Source of the DNA: Streptomyces diastatochromogenes
GTDB taxonomy: Bacteria > Actinomycetota > Actinomycetes > Streptomycetales > Streptomycetaceae
NCBI GenBank assembly: GCA_026913215.1
Contig: JAPTYK010000001.1
Location: 5,766,001-5,830,000, forward strand
Length of the DNA stretch: 64,000 nt
Reading direction: 5' to 3'
Each line of letters starts with the position of its first letter. Position 1 is the first letter of the stretch. Positions 37,204 through 45,030 of this stretch are shown here, one piece after another. Position numbers and translations under genes: made by a program. The notes under the pieces were generated by a model that was given only the letters and a program-made list of their open reading frames with translations, was not told where the DNA came from and ran no database searches.

Positions 37204-38011
37204 GTGACCGACGTTCCCGACCCCCTGCTCACCGAACTGCTCGACCTCGCCCTGGAGGCCGCCCGGCGGGCCGGAGCGCTGCTGCGCGACGGCCGGCCCG
37301 ACGACCTGGCCGTGGCGAAGACCAAGACGAGCCCCATCGACGTCGTCACCGAGATGGACATCGCCGCCGAGAAGCTGATCACCGGCTTCCTCTCCGAGCA
37401 CCGCCCGCAGGACGGCTTCCTCGGCGAGGAGGGCGCGTCGAGCCCCGGCACCAGCGGCATCCGCTGGGTGATCGACCCGCTCGACGGCACCGTGAACTAC
37501 CTGTACGGCCTGCCCACCTGGGCGGTCTCGATCGCCGCCGAACGGGACGGCGAGGCCGTCGTCGGCGTCGTCGAGGCCCCGATGCGCGGCGAGACGTACC
37601 GGGCGGTCCTCGGCGGCGGCGCGTTCCTGGGGAGCGGCGCCTCGCCGTCCGCCCCTCGCCCGCGCTCGACCAGGCCCTCCTCGGCACCGGCTTCGGATAC
37701 GTCCAGACCCGCCGCGCCCACCAGGCCGAGGTGGCCCGGCGGGTCATCCCGCGCGTCCGCGACATCCGCCGCGGCGGCTCGGCCGCCATCGACCTCTGCG
37801 ACGTCGCCGCCGGCCGCCTCGACGCGTACTACGAGCGCGGCCTCAACCCCTGGGACCTCGCCGCGGGCGCGCTCATCGCCCGCGAGGCGGGCGGCCTCAC
37901 GGGCGGCCGCCCCGGCGAGCCCGCCTCCGGAGAACTGGTCCTCGCGGCCTCCCCGGCCTCTTCGGGCCCCTCCAGGAACTCCTGGAGGACCTGGGGGCCT
38001 GGCACGACTAG
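37204..38011 (+). CDS. suhB: Inositol monophosphatase family protein (two frameshifts)
   Basis: Repaired length 269 residues. The Li+-sensitive phosphatase motifs are present: VTEMDIAAEK, GEEGASS and the catalytic WVIDPLDGTVNYLYG, plus the C-terminal NPWDLAAGALIAREAGG. It hydrolyses inositol-1-phosphate or related sugar phosphates with Mg2+ in the cytosol. In mycobacteria the orthologue suhB occupies the same conserved gene neighbourhood. Breaks at about 37640 (G lost in GGGGAGC) and about 37957 (C lost). GTG 37204 with AAGGAG at 37193-37198. Confidence 0.88.
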
Positions 38012-38034
38012 CGGGCCGGGAGACGGACGCACGC

Positions 38035-38065
38035 GGGCCCCGGAGCCGGGACGGCTCCGGGGCCC
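38035..38065. terminator. Bidirectional terminator between suhB and the small-protein gene
   Basis: 13-bp perfect stem GGGCCCCGGAGCC / GGCTCCGGGGCCC with a 5-nt loop. Confidence 0.85.
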
Positions 38066-38092
38066 ACACGCGCGTCATGCGGGTGAAACGGG

Positions 38093-38266
38093 TCAGACGC
38101 CCGGCGCGGCCACCTCCACGCCGTGCTCGGCGGCCAGCCGGTGCAGGTCGTCCAGCTCCGCCTGCTCCATCTCCGCCAGGTAGTCGTCGCCCGTCTCACG
38201 GGCCCGCGTGAGGTCCGTCTGCGTGGTCCTGATGCGGTGCAGCAGTCCTGCGGTGAAAGCGTCCAT
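38093..38266 (-). CDS. Small conserved-looking protein (57 residues)
   Basis: 57-residue soluble protein, MDAFTAGLLHRIRTTQTDL at the start and EHGVEVAAPGV at the end, acidic and almost wholly helical (RARETGDDYLAEMEQAELDDL). Coding support: a strong GAGGAGGGG ribosome site 6 nt before ATG 38266, a strong terminator just after the stop, GC-rich third positions and no frame break. The divergent neighbour is cutR. I do not recognise a named family, and the function is unknown. Confidence 0.72.
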   Translation of the reverse strand: MDAFTAGLLHRIRTTQTDLTRARETGDDYLAEMEQAELDDLHRLAAEHGVEVAAPGV

Positions 38267-38636
38267 CGTGCGCCCCTCCTCGTGGGTCCGGTGGCACGGG
38301 GTGTGCCGAGGGTGGGTGGATCAGTGGATGGATCACGCACTGCGAACTCTGGGGACAGAGAGCGGTAGGTGGCGCGCCACATACAGGGCGTGATCACGGG
38401 TGTGCAAACCTCCTCCCCAGCCCTTTCCTCAGAGAAACCTCAACTGGCCCGAGAATCCGGTGAATTCTTCGTTCCGGCGCACGCGCCCCGCCGCGCGCCC
38501 CCACCCGCGCACACCCCGCACCGCCGTCTTACAGCCGGTTTACGCGCGTACGGGGCAGGATGGACACGCACAGTCAGTGCCCAGATCTCAGCCGGTCCCC
38601 CTTCGGACAGCGGCTCAACGGGAAGGATGTACCTCC
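38267..38636. promoter_or_regulatory. Divergent regulatory region, small protein / cutRS
   Basis: 370 nt. Contains the palindromes GTGGCGCGCCAC (about 38369-38380) and CGTGATCACG (about 38389-38398). A possible cutR promoter is TTACGC followed by CAGGAT near 38541-38569. GGAAGGA before GTG 38637 is the ribosome site. No gene seen. Confidence 0.45.
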
Positions 38637-39290
38637 GTGCGCGTACTCGTCGTCGAGGACGAGCAGCTGCTCGCCGATGCGGTGGCCACCGGACTGCGCC
38701 GGGAGGCCATGGCCGTCGACGTCGTGTACGACGGCGCCGCGGCCCTGGAGCGCGTCGAGGTCAACGACTACGACGTCGTCGTCCTCGACCGGGACCTCCC
38801 GCTCGTGCACGGCGACGACGTCTGCCGCAAGATCGTCGAGCTCGGCATGCCCACCCGCGTCCTGATGCTCACCGCCTCCGGCGACGTCAGCGACCGCGTC
38901 GAGGGCCTGGAGCTCGGGGCGGACGACTACCTCCCCAAGCCCTTCGCCTTCACCGAGCTCACCGCGCGCGTGCGCGCCCTCGGCCGCCGCACCACCGTCC
39001 CGCTCCCGCCCGTCCTGGAGCGCGCCGGGATCAAGCTCGACCCGAACCGCCGCGAGGTCTTCCGCGAGGGCAAGGAGGTCCAGCTCGCGCCGAAGGAGTT
39101 CGCCGTCCTGGAGGTCCTCATGCGCAGCGAGGGCGCCGTCGTCTCGGCCGAGCAGCTCCTGGAGAAGGCCTGGGACGAGAACACCGACCCGTTCACCAAC
39201 GTCGTGCGCGTCACCGTCATGACCCTGCGCCGCAAGCTCGGCGAGCCGCCGGTCATCGTCACCGTCCCCGGCTCCGGCTACCGGATCTGA
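38637..39290 (+). CDS. cutR: Response regulator CutR (OmpR family)
   Basis: 217 residues, intact. Receiver with acidic pair Glu7-Asp8, phospho-acceptor Asp51 in VVVLDRDLPLVHGDDV, Thr in LMLTASG and Lys in YLPKPFAF. An OmpR/PhoB winged helix follows (EVQLAPKEFAVLEVLM ... VRVTVMTLRRKLGEPPVIVTVPGSGYRI in parts). The sequence matches the CutR I know from S. lividans/coelicolor almost throughout. CutRS is a conserved envelope-stress and redox-linked system in Streptomyces. cutS begins 4 nt after the stop, so the two are an operon. Confidence 0.93.
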   Translation: MRVLVVEDEQLLADAVATGLRREAMAVDVVYDGAAALERVEVNDYDVVVLDRDLPLVHGDDVCRKIVELGMPTRVLMLTASGDVSDRVEGLELGADDYLPKPFAFTELTARVRALGRRTTVPLPPVLERAGIKLDPNRREVFREGKEVQLAPKEFAVLEVLMRSEGAVVSAEQLLEKAWDENTDPFTNVVRVTVMTLRRKLGEPPVIVTVPGSGYRI

Positions 39291-39294
39291 CCCG

Positions 39295-40533
39295 ATGGCC
39301 ACGACCCCCGCGCCGCATCCGCAGGCGCCCCCGAAACCGACCTGGGACCCCCGGGATCCCGTCCGGCCGCTGCTGCGTCCGACCATCCGGATACGGCTCA
39401 CGCTGCTGTACGGCGGGATGTTCCTGATCGCCGGCGTCCTGCTGCTGTCGATCATCTACCTCTTCACCGCCCAGGCCCTCAGCGACAGCACCTCCCAGCT
39501 GCCCTTCAAGGTCGTCAACGGCACGGTCCAGCCCACCACCTCCGGGTGCCGGCTGCCCGAGTCGCCCACCGGCGACCAGCTCAACGACGCCGTCACGCTG
39601 TGCCTGCGGCACCAGAGCGACATCGCCCTGCACGACCTCCTGCGCCGCTCCCTGTTCGCCCTGCTCGGCCTGAGCATCATCGCCTTCGCCTTCGGCTACG
39701 CCATGGCGGGACGGGTGCTCTCCCCGCTCGGCCGGATCACCCGGACCGCCCGCCAGGTGGCCGGCTCCGACCTGTCCCGGCGGATCGAGCTGGACGGCCC
39801 GGACGACGAGCTCAAGGAGCTCGCCGACACCTTCGACGAGATGCTGGACCGCCTGGAACGGGCCTTCACCGCCCAACAGAGGTTCGTCGCGAACGCCTCG
39901 CACGAGCTACGGACCCCGCTCGCGATCAACCGCACCCTCCTGGAGGTCCACCTCTCCGATCCCGGGGCACCGGTGGAGCTCCATCAGCTCGGCAAGACCC
40001 TGCTCGCCACCAACGAGCGCAGCGAACAGCTCGTCGAGGGCCTGCTGCTGCTCGCCCGGAGCGACAACCAGATCATCGAGCGCAAACCCGTCGATCTGGC
40101 CGAGGTCGCCGAGCGCGGCGTCGACCAGGTCCACGCCGAGGCCGTGGCCAAGGGCGTCGAGATCCGCGGCGAGCGCGCGCCCGCCGTCGTCCAGGGCAAC
40201 GGCGTGCTCCTCGAACGGATCGCGCTGAACCTGCTCCAGAACGCCGTGCGGTACAACGTGCCGGAGGGAGGCTGGGTGGAGGTCACCACCGAGGTCAAGG
40301 ACGGCCAGGCGGTCCTGGTCGTCTCGAACACGGGACCGGTGGTCCCCGCGTACGAGATCGACAACCTCTTCGAGCCGTTCAGAAGGCTCCGGCAGGAGCG
40401 GACCGGCAGCGACAAGGGGGTCGGTCTCGGCCTGTCGATCGTGCGGTCCGTGGCCCGCGCCCACGGCGGCCGTATCATCGCGGAGCCGCGAGAGGGCGGC
40501 GGACTCGTGATGCGCGTCACTCTGCCGATCTGA
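39295..40533 (+). CDS. cutS: Sensor histidine kinase CutS
   Basis: 412 residues, intact. Pro-rich cytoplasmic N-terminus, TM1 (about 32-58), a short extracytoplasmic sensor (about 60-115) containing exactly two cysteines, Cys85 and Cys103, and TM2 (about 118-138). HAMP, HisKA with His203 in ANASHELRTPLAI, and HATPase_c (LLQNAVRYNVP, GVGLGLSIV) follow. The paired cysteines outside the membrane suggest the kinase senses disulfide state, consistent with reported CutRS biology; that is inference from the sequence. No terminator is evident directly after. Confidence 0.92.
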   Translation: MATTPAPHPQAPPKPTWDPRDPVRPLLRPTIRIRLTLLYGGMFLIAGVLLLSIIYLFTAQALSDSTSQLPFKVVNGTVQPTTSGCRLPESPTGDQLNDAVTLCLRHQSDIALHDLLRRSLFALLGLSIIAFAFGYAMAGRVLSPLGRITRTARQVAGSDLSRRIELDGPDDELKELADTFDEMLDRLERAFTAQQRFVANASHELRTPLAINRTLLEVHLSDPGAPVELHQLGKTLLATNERSEQLVEGLLLLARSDNQIIERKPVDLAEVAERGVDQVHAEAVAKGVEIRGERAPAVVQGNGVLLERIALNLLQNAVRYNVPEGGWVEVTTEVKDGQAVLVVSNTGPVVPAYEIDNLFEPFRRLRQERTGSDKGVGLGLSIVRSVARAHGGRIIAEPREGGGLVMRVTLPI

Positions 40534-40926
40534 CACACTGCGCGAGCCGACCGGTTCTGTTCGCTTTGCGCGGAATTCCGGGGCTCCGATCCTGAGATGT
40601 CCATGTGTGATCGATCACAGGATGGAGTGTTCGGGATCCCACTCTCCGTGACCGGGAAATCCTCGGAAAACCAGGAAAGTCCGGGTTTCCGGGGCCCCGA
40701 ATGACGGGAAGTACACGGGGTGGCGCCCGTGAGGACCGCCCGGAGGACCGTGTACGGTCCGGTTCGCCACCCGAAGCCGATCACTCGCGAGAGTGCGCGA
40801 CGGGTGTCGATTGAGTAACAGACCTTGATGTGAGGCAAAATCTCCGCCTCAGGTCGGGCACAAGTCCGACCTCTCACGCGTTACGTGCGCTGGAGACACC
40901 GCAACCACCCAGAGGGGGAGAGCGAC
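40534..40926. promoter_or_regulatory. Leader/regulatory region before the DUF4193 gene
   Basis: 393 nt without a gene. Holds a perfect 14-nt palindrome TGTGATCGATCACA (40606-40619), which fits a Crp-type GTG-N6-CAC site, and two adjacent hairpins near the gene: GAGGC/GCCTC (40832-40850) and AGGTCGG/CCGACCT (40851-40872). The lower-GC segment 40600-40700 is probably the promoter region. Confidence 0.5.
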
Positions 40927-41223
40927 ATGGCAACGGATTACGACACCCCACGCAAGACCGACGACGACGTCGACTCGGACAGCCTTGAGGAACTGAAGGC
41001 CCGCCGGAACGACAAGTCGACCTCGACCGTCGACGTCGACGAGTTCGAGGCCGCCGAAGGCCTGGAGCTTCCCGGCGCCGACCTCTCGAACGAGGAGCTG
41101 GCCGTCCGGGTCCTGCCCAAGCAGGCCGACGAGTTCACCTGCATGAGCTGCTTCCTCGTGCACCACCGCAGCCAGCTGGCCCGGGAGAAGAACGGCCAGC
41201 CGATCTGCCGCGACTGCGACTGA
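40927..41223 (+). CDS. DUF4193 family protein with Cys4 zinc-finger-like tail
   Basis: 98 residues, intact. Acidic N-terminal half and a C-terminal pair of Cys dyads, CMSC ... CRDC (residues about 76-97), expected to hold a zinc ion. DUF4193 is an actinomycete-wide family with conserved position near dut and DUF3093 (the mycobacterial Rv2699c neighbourhood). Function is unknown; a small nucleic-acid or RNA-polymerase-binding protein is possible but not shown. ATG 40927 has GGGGGAGAG upstream. Confidence 0.88.
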   Translation: MATDYDTPRKTDDDVDSDSLEELKARRNDKSTSTVDVDEFEAAEGLELPGADLSNEELAVRVLPKQADEFTCMSCFLVHHRSQLAREKNGQPICRDCD

Positions 41224-41235
41224 GACCGCTCGGCC

Positions 41236-42283
41236 GTGGCAGGCGACACACCGTCCCGGAAGCGGCGTCTGCGGCTCCCCAGGAGCCCGGAGACGTACAA
41301 GGGCGGCTCAGGCCCGGCAGAGGGCGCCCAGGAGGCCCCTGAAGCCGAGCACGCCGCCCCGCCGCCCTCCCTCGGCGCACGTGACGACGAGCGGGGCCTC
41401 CCGGCCTCGCTCGAAGCGGTCATCGAGATCGCCGAGACGGACCCGGCTCATCCGCCGGTGCCGCGGGAGCGGAGCGACGTGCCGACCGGAGCGCGGCAGG
41501 GCGGACGCCTCGGCGCCGTCCGGCGGCTCGCCGATCCCGCACGGACCCAGCTCGACCGGATACGGATCGACTCCAACCGGATCGACGCCGTCCGGCGTGG
41601 TGTCACGCAGGGCGTCCGGCAGGGCGTGAAGCGCGGCGGAGACAGTGCCAAGGCCGGCATCGGCTATCTCGCCGACCGGCTGATCGACCTCGCCCCGCGG
41701 ATCCCCGTCCGCGACCTGGCGACCCTGCGCAGGCAGTTCCGGGCCTCGGTCCCGAGGAGATCGCCGACAAACTCGTCGCCGGCGCGGCGAACGCGAGCTC
41801 GACCGTGGGCGCGGGCGTCGGCGCCGCCGCCATGCTGCCCGTGGCCCCGGCCATGCCGGCGGAACTGGCGGCCGAGATCACCGGCGTCGCCGCCGTGGAG
41901 ATCAAACTCATCGCCGAGCTGCACGAGGTCTACGGGCTGCGGCCCCCCGGCCGGGTCACCCAGCGCTCGGTGGCCTATCTGACCTCCTGGGCCGAGGAGC
42001 GGGGCATCGACCCCACCAAACCCACCACGGTCAACGCCGCGCTCGGCGGTCAGCTCAAGCGCGAACTGCGCCAGCAGATCATGAAACGCATGGTGCGCAA
42101 CCTGCCGAACCTCACGCCCTTCATGGTGGGCGCGGCCGTCGGCGCCGTCATGAACCGCCGCGACACCAAGAAACTCGCCGCGCACATCCGCAAGGACCTC
42201 CGCGGCCGCCAGATCTCCTGGGACGCCCTCCCGGAACTGCCCCGCTGGAGCAGCCCGAGAACCTGAAGGAACTGGGCTTCTAG
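41236..42283 (+). CDS. Conserved actinomycete protein with EcsC-like helical C-terminus (two frameshifts)
   Basis: Repaired length about 349 residues. The N-terminal third is polar and disordered; the C-terminal part has hydrophobic Gly/Ala-rich helices (VGAGVGAAAMLPVAPAMPAEL, ITGVAAVEIKLIAELHEVYGL, NLTPFMVGAAVGAVMNRR). This resembles EcsC-type membrane-associated proteins, but I cannot name the family firmly. Breaks at about 41745 (G lost in CCGGGCCTC) and 42240 (C lost in TGCCCCGC); repaired it ends ENLKELGF at TAG 42281. A 24-nt tandem repeat continues in the same frame past that stop. GTG 41236 starts 12 nt after DUF4193 and probably shares its transcript. Confidence 0.68.
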
Positions 42284-42286
42284 CCT

Positions 42287-42357
42287 CGACGACCCCACGG
42301 CTCCGCCAGTGACGATCCTTACGGCTTCGCCAGTGACGACCCCCACGGCTTCGCCAG
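42287..42357 (+). repeat. Three 24-nt direct repeats after the EcsC-like gene
   Basis: Three near-identical units, each translating as D-D-P-H/Y-G-F/S-A-S in the frame of the preceding gene, immediately after its TAG. A GC-rich hairpin (about 42395-42420) follows. Confidence 0.7.
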
Positions 42358-42429
42358 TCCGGACAGCCCGCCGGTCCCGACGACGCGGACGGCCCCGGCG
42401 GACCCGCCGGGGCCGGGCGGACACGTCGG

Positions 42430-42918
42430 TCAGGCGCGTTCCGCCTCCAGGGCCGCGACCAGGGCCTCCGGCTCGCGGCTGGACAGGTACACGTACGGCG
42501 TCGGGTCCGCAGGGTCCGTCACCACGACCCGCACCGCCCGCGGCACATAGCTGCGCATCAGCATGAAGGCGCGCGTGTCCGCCTTGTGGGTGCGCCACGC
42601 GCGTGCCTCCTCCTCGTCGAGCGCCTCGGCCTCGCCGAGCGCCGTGACCGGGATCCGCGCGTCGCCCGCCACCAGCGAACCGGCCACCACCCGGATCCGG
42701 GCGGAGCCGTACGAGGAGACCACCAGCCCGGCGAGCACCGCCGCCACGATCAGACCGCCGATCATCGGGACCGGACCCAGCGGGAACATGATCAGGCCGC
42801 CGGAGAGCCCGAGCAGGCCCACGATGACCCACCACGAGCGGGCGCCGTCAGCCGCTCCTCGAAGCGCGGCGCGGCGGAGGACGCGGGGAAGGGCCGGGGA
42901 CGGTACGGAAGGCTGCAT
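42430..42918 (-). CDS. DUF3093 membrane protein
   Basis: 162 residues as read. Two adjacent membrane helices (SWWVIVGLLGLSGGLIMFPLG and VPMIGGLIVAAVLAGLVVSSYG, about residues 38-82) are followed by a soluble beta-rich domain containing the conserved DTRAFMLMRSYVPRAVRVVVTDP and a YVYLSSREPEALVAAL tail. This is the DUF3093 pattern of actinobacteria. The N-terminus is suspect: in the family the helix is preceded by a FEERLTAPRSWW-type segment, which here appears in another frame (42840-42870), so three bases are probably missing between 42850 and 42905. Function unknown; conserved beside dut. Confidence 0.78.
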   Translation of the reverse strand: MQPSVPSPALPRVLRRAALRGAADGARSWWVIVGLLGLSGGLIMFPLGPVPMIGGLIVAAVLAGLVVSSYGSARIRVVAGSLVAGDARIPVTALGEAEALDEEEARAWRTHKADTRAFMLMRSYVPRAVRVVVTDPADPTPYVYLSSREPEALVAALEAERA

Positions 42919-42962
42919 GCGTCCAAGCTTGGCACGGCGCGACCAGCGCCCATCCGCGCGGG

Positions 42963-42968
42963 TAAGGT
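42963..42968 (+). promoter_or_regulatory. -10 element of a leaderless transcript
   Basis: TAAGGT is 8 nt before GTG 42977 and no ribosome site is present. Confidence 0.45.
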
Positions 42969-42976
42969 CTGCGGCT

Positions 42977-43561
42977 GTGACTGCAACATCTGCCGCCCTC
43001 ACCCCGCCGGCCGACGCCATAGCGCCGGTACGCCACCCCGACGCGCCCGCCCCCGGCGAGCTGCTCGGCGCTCACTACGAGCACTGTTTCGGGTGCGGCG
43101 GCGGACAGCCCCACGGCCTCCACCTGGAAGCGCGCGCGGGCGAGGGCGTGACCGTCACCGCCGAGTTCACGGTGACCCCCGACCACCAGGGCGCCCCCGG
43201 CCTCGCGCACGGCGGCGTGCTCGCCACCGCGCTCGACGAGACCCTCGGCTCCCTGAACTGGCTGCTGCGGGTCATCGCCGTGACCGGCCGCCTGGAGACC
43301 GACTTCGCCCGGCCCGTCCCGGTCGGCACCGTGCTCCACCTGGAGGCCGCCGTCACCGCCGTGCACGGCCGCAAGATCTACTCGACCGCCGTCGGCCGGA
43401 TCGGCGGGCCCGAAGGGCCCGTCGCCGTCCGCGCCGACGCCCTCTTCATCGAGGTCAAGGTCGACCACTTCATCGACAACGGCCGCCCGGAGGAGATCCG
43501 GGCCGCCATGTCCGACCCCGACCAGGTCCGGCGCGCCCGCGCCTTCGAGGTGAACCCCTGA
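42977..43561 (+). CDS. PaaI-type thioesterase (hotdog fold)
   Basis: 194 residues, intact. Hotdog-fold core with the catalytic-loop pattern LAHGGVLATALDETLGSL (residues about 73-92) and the strand VGTVLHLEAAVTAVHGRKIYSTA. An N-terminal HCFGCGGGQPHGLHL segment with Cys residues is typical of this actinomycete branch. Hydrolyses an acyl-CoA thioester, substrate unknown. Stop and dut start share the A of TGATG, so the two are translationally coupled. GTG 42977 fits a leaderless start. Confidence 0.83.
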   Translation: MTATSAALTPPADAIAPVRHPDAPAPGELLGAHYEHCFGCGGGQPHGLHLEARAGEGVTVTAEFTVTPDHQGAPGLAHGGVLATALDETLGSLNWLLRVIAVTGRLETDFARPVPVGTVLHLEAAVTAVHGRKIYSTAVGRIGGPEGPVAVRADALFIEVKVDHFIDNGRPEEIRAAMSDPDQVRRARAFEVNP

Positions 43562-44072
43562 TGCGCAACCCTGTCGACGTACTGATCCGGCGAGTCGACC
43601 CGGACGTGCCGATCCCGGCGTACGGGCACCCCGGCGACGCCGGGGCCGACCTGGTGACCACCGAGGCCGCCGTACTGGCCCCCGGGAGCGCGCCGTGCTG
43701 CCCACCGGGGTCTCCATCGCCCTGCCGGACGGGTACGCGGCCTTCGTGCACCCGCGCTCCGGTCTCGCCGCCCGCTGCGGAGTGGCGCTCGTGAATGCCC
43801 CGGGGACGGTGGATGCCGGGTACCGTGGAGAGATCAAGGTGATCGTGGTCAATCTCGACCCGCGCGAGGACGTGCGGTTCGAGCGATTCGACCGGATTGC
43901 CCAACTCGTCGTCCAGCAGGTCGAGAAGGTGCGCTTCCACGAGGTGGCGGAGCTTCCCGGTTCGGCGCGGGCCGAGGGGGGCTTCGGGTCCACCGGCGGT
44001 CATGCCGCCGTGGACGGCACAACGGGTGGGAATCGATACGCTTCGGTCGTATCCGACCGGGAAGGACAGTGA
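43561..44072 (+). CDS. dut: dUTP diphosphatase (one frameshift)
   Basis: Repaired length 170 residues. The five trimeric dUTPase motifs are recognisable: GDAGADLVT (1), PTGVSIALPDG (2), PRSGLAARCGV (3), NAPGTVDAGYRGEI with FDRIAQLVV (4), and the Gly-rich arm GSARAEGGFGSTG (5). Converts dUTP to dUMP, keeping uracil out of DNA. The frame breaks at about 43686: a G lost from CCCGGGAGC. Coupled to the thioesterase upstream and followed after 1 nt by DUF3710. Confidence 0.92.
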
Positions 44073-44073
44073 C

Positions 44074-44832
44074 GTGTTCGGACGTCGCAAGAAGAGCGGT
44101 GCCGCCGAGGACGCGGCGAGCGAGGCCGAGCAGGTCGTCGACGCGGTGGAGGGCGAGGACGCGGCCGCGCCGCGCCGCGTGAACCTTCCTCCGGCGCCCC
44201 GGCCCGACGGCCCCTGGGACATCTCCGAGGTAGCCAAGCCCGACGAGGGCCGCGTGGACCTCGGCGGGATCTTCGTGCCCGGAGTCGAGGGCATGGAGCT
44301 GCGGGTGGAGGTGGCGGGCGACGCGATCGTCGCGGCCACCGTCGTCCTGCGCGACAGCGCCGTACAGCTGCAGGCCTTCGCCGCCCCCAAGAACGAGGGC
44401 ATCTGGGGCGAGGTCCGCGACGAGATCGCCACCGGCATCGTCCAGCAGGGCGGTGCCATCGACGAGGTCGAGGGCCCGCTCGGCTGGGAGCTGCGGGCCC
44501 AGGTCCCGGTCCAGCTGCCGGACGGCAACCGCGGTGTGCAGCTGGTCCGCTTCGTGGGCGTCGACGGACCCCGCTGGTTCCTGCGCGGAGTGATCTCCGG
44601 GCAGGGCGCGGTCCAGCCCGAGGCCGCCGGCCTCCTGGAGCAGATCGTCCGGGACACCGTGGTCGTCCGCGGCGAGGGCCCGATGGCCCCGCGCGACCCG
44701 ATCGTCCTGAAGCTGCCGAACGACGCGCAGATGGTGCCGGACGGCGTGCAGCAGGAGGAGCAGGAGAGCTCCCGCTTCTCGGGCGGCATGGGCCAGCTCC
44801 AGCGCGGCCCGGAGATCTCCGAGATCCGCTGA
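44074..44832 (+). CDS. DUF3710 family protein
   Basis: 252 residues, intact. Actinomycete-wide soluble protein: FGRRKKSG start, acidic linker, then a conserved core with PDGPWDISEV, RVDLGGIFVPG, LQAFAAPKNEGIWGEVR and VRFVGVDGPRWFLRGVISG. Function unknown. The orthologue also follows dut in mycobacteria (Rv2696c next to Rv2697c). GAAGGA lies 7 nt before GTG 44074. Two strong hairpins follow. Confidence 0.87.
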   Translation: MFGRRKKSGAAEDAASEAEQVVDAVEGEDAAAPRRVNLPPAPRPDGPWDISEVAKPDEGRVDLGGIFVPGVEGMELRVEVAGDAIVAATVVLRDSAVQLQAFAAPKNEGIWGEVRDEIATGIVQQGGAIDEVEGPLGWELRAQVPVQLPDGNRGVQLVRFVGVDGPRWFLRGVISGQGAVQPEAAGLLEQIVRDTVVVRGEGPMAPRDPIVLKLPNDAQMVPDGVQQEEQESSRFSGGMGQLQRGPEISEIR

Positions 44833-44838
44833 ACCTCG

Positions 44839-44862
44839 GCCGGGCCGCTCCGGCGGCCCGGC
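44839..44862 (+). terminator. First terminator hairpin after DUF3710
   Basis: 10-bp stem GCCGGGCCGC / GCGGCCCGGC with a 4-nt loop, 7 nt past the stop. Confidence 0.6.
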
Positions 44863-44874
44863 GTGATCGAGCAT

Positions 44875-44923
44875 GGCCGGTGGGCCGCTTCCGTACCTCT
44901 CGTACGGGAGCGGCCCACCGGCC
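44875..44923 (+). terminator. Second, longer terminator hairpin after DUF3710
   Basis: Arms GGCCGGTGGGCCGCT (44875-44889) and the exact complement (44909-44923), extended inside by CCGTAC/GTACGG; a TTTT follows at 44925. Confidence 0.85.
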
Positions 44924-44924
44924 G

Positions 44925-44950
44925 TTTTCCACAGGCGGTCGTTTTCCACA
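44925..44950 (+). repeat. Two DnaA-box-like TTTTCCACA repeats
   Basis: GTTTTCCACAGG occurs twice with starts 17 nt apart (TTTTCCACA at 44925-44933 and 44942-44950). Each is one base from the Streptomyces DnaA box TTGTCCACA. Confidence 0.55.
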
Positions 44951-45030
44951 GGTCCGGTCCCCGGCTCTGGCCCCGGGACCCGGCCGCGCACCATACTGGC
45001 TGCGCAGATGATCGAGGAGGGGGAGTACGG

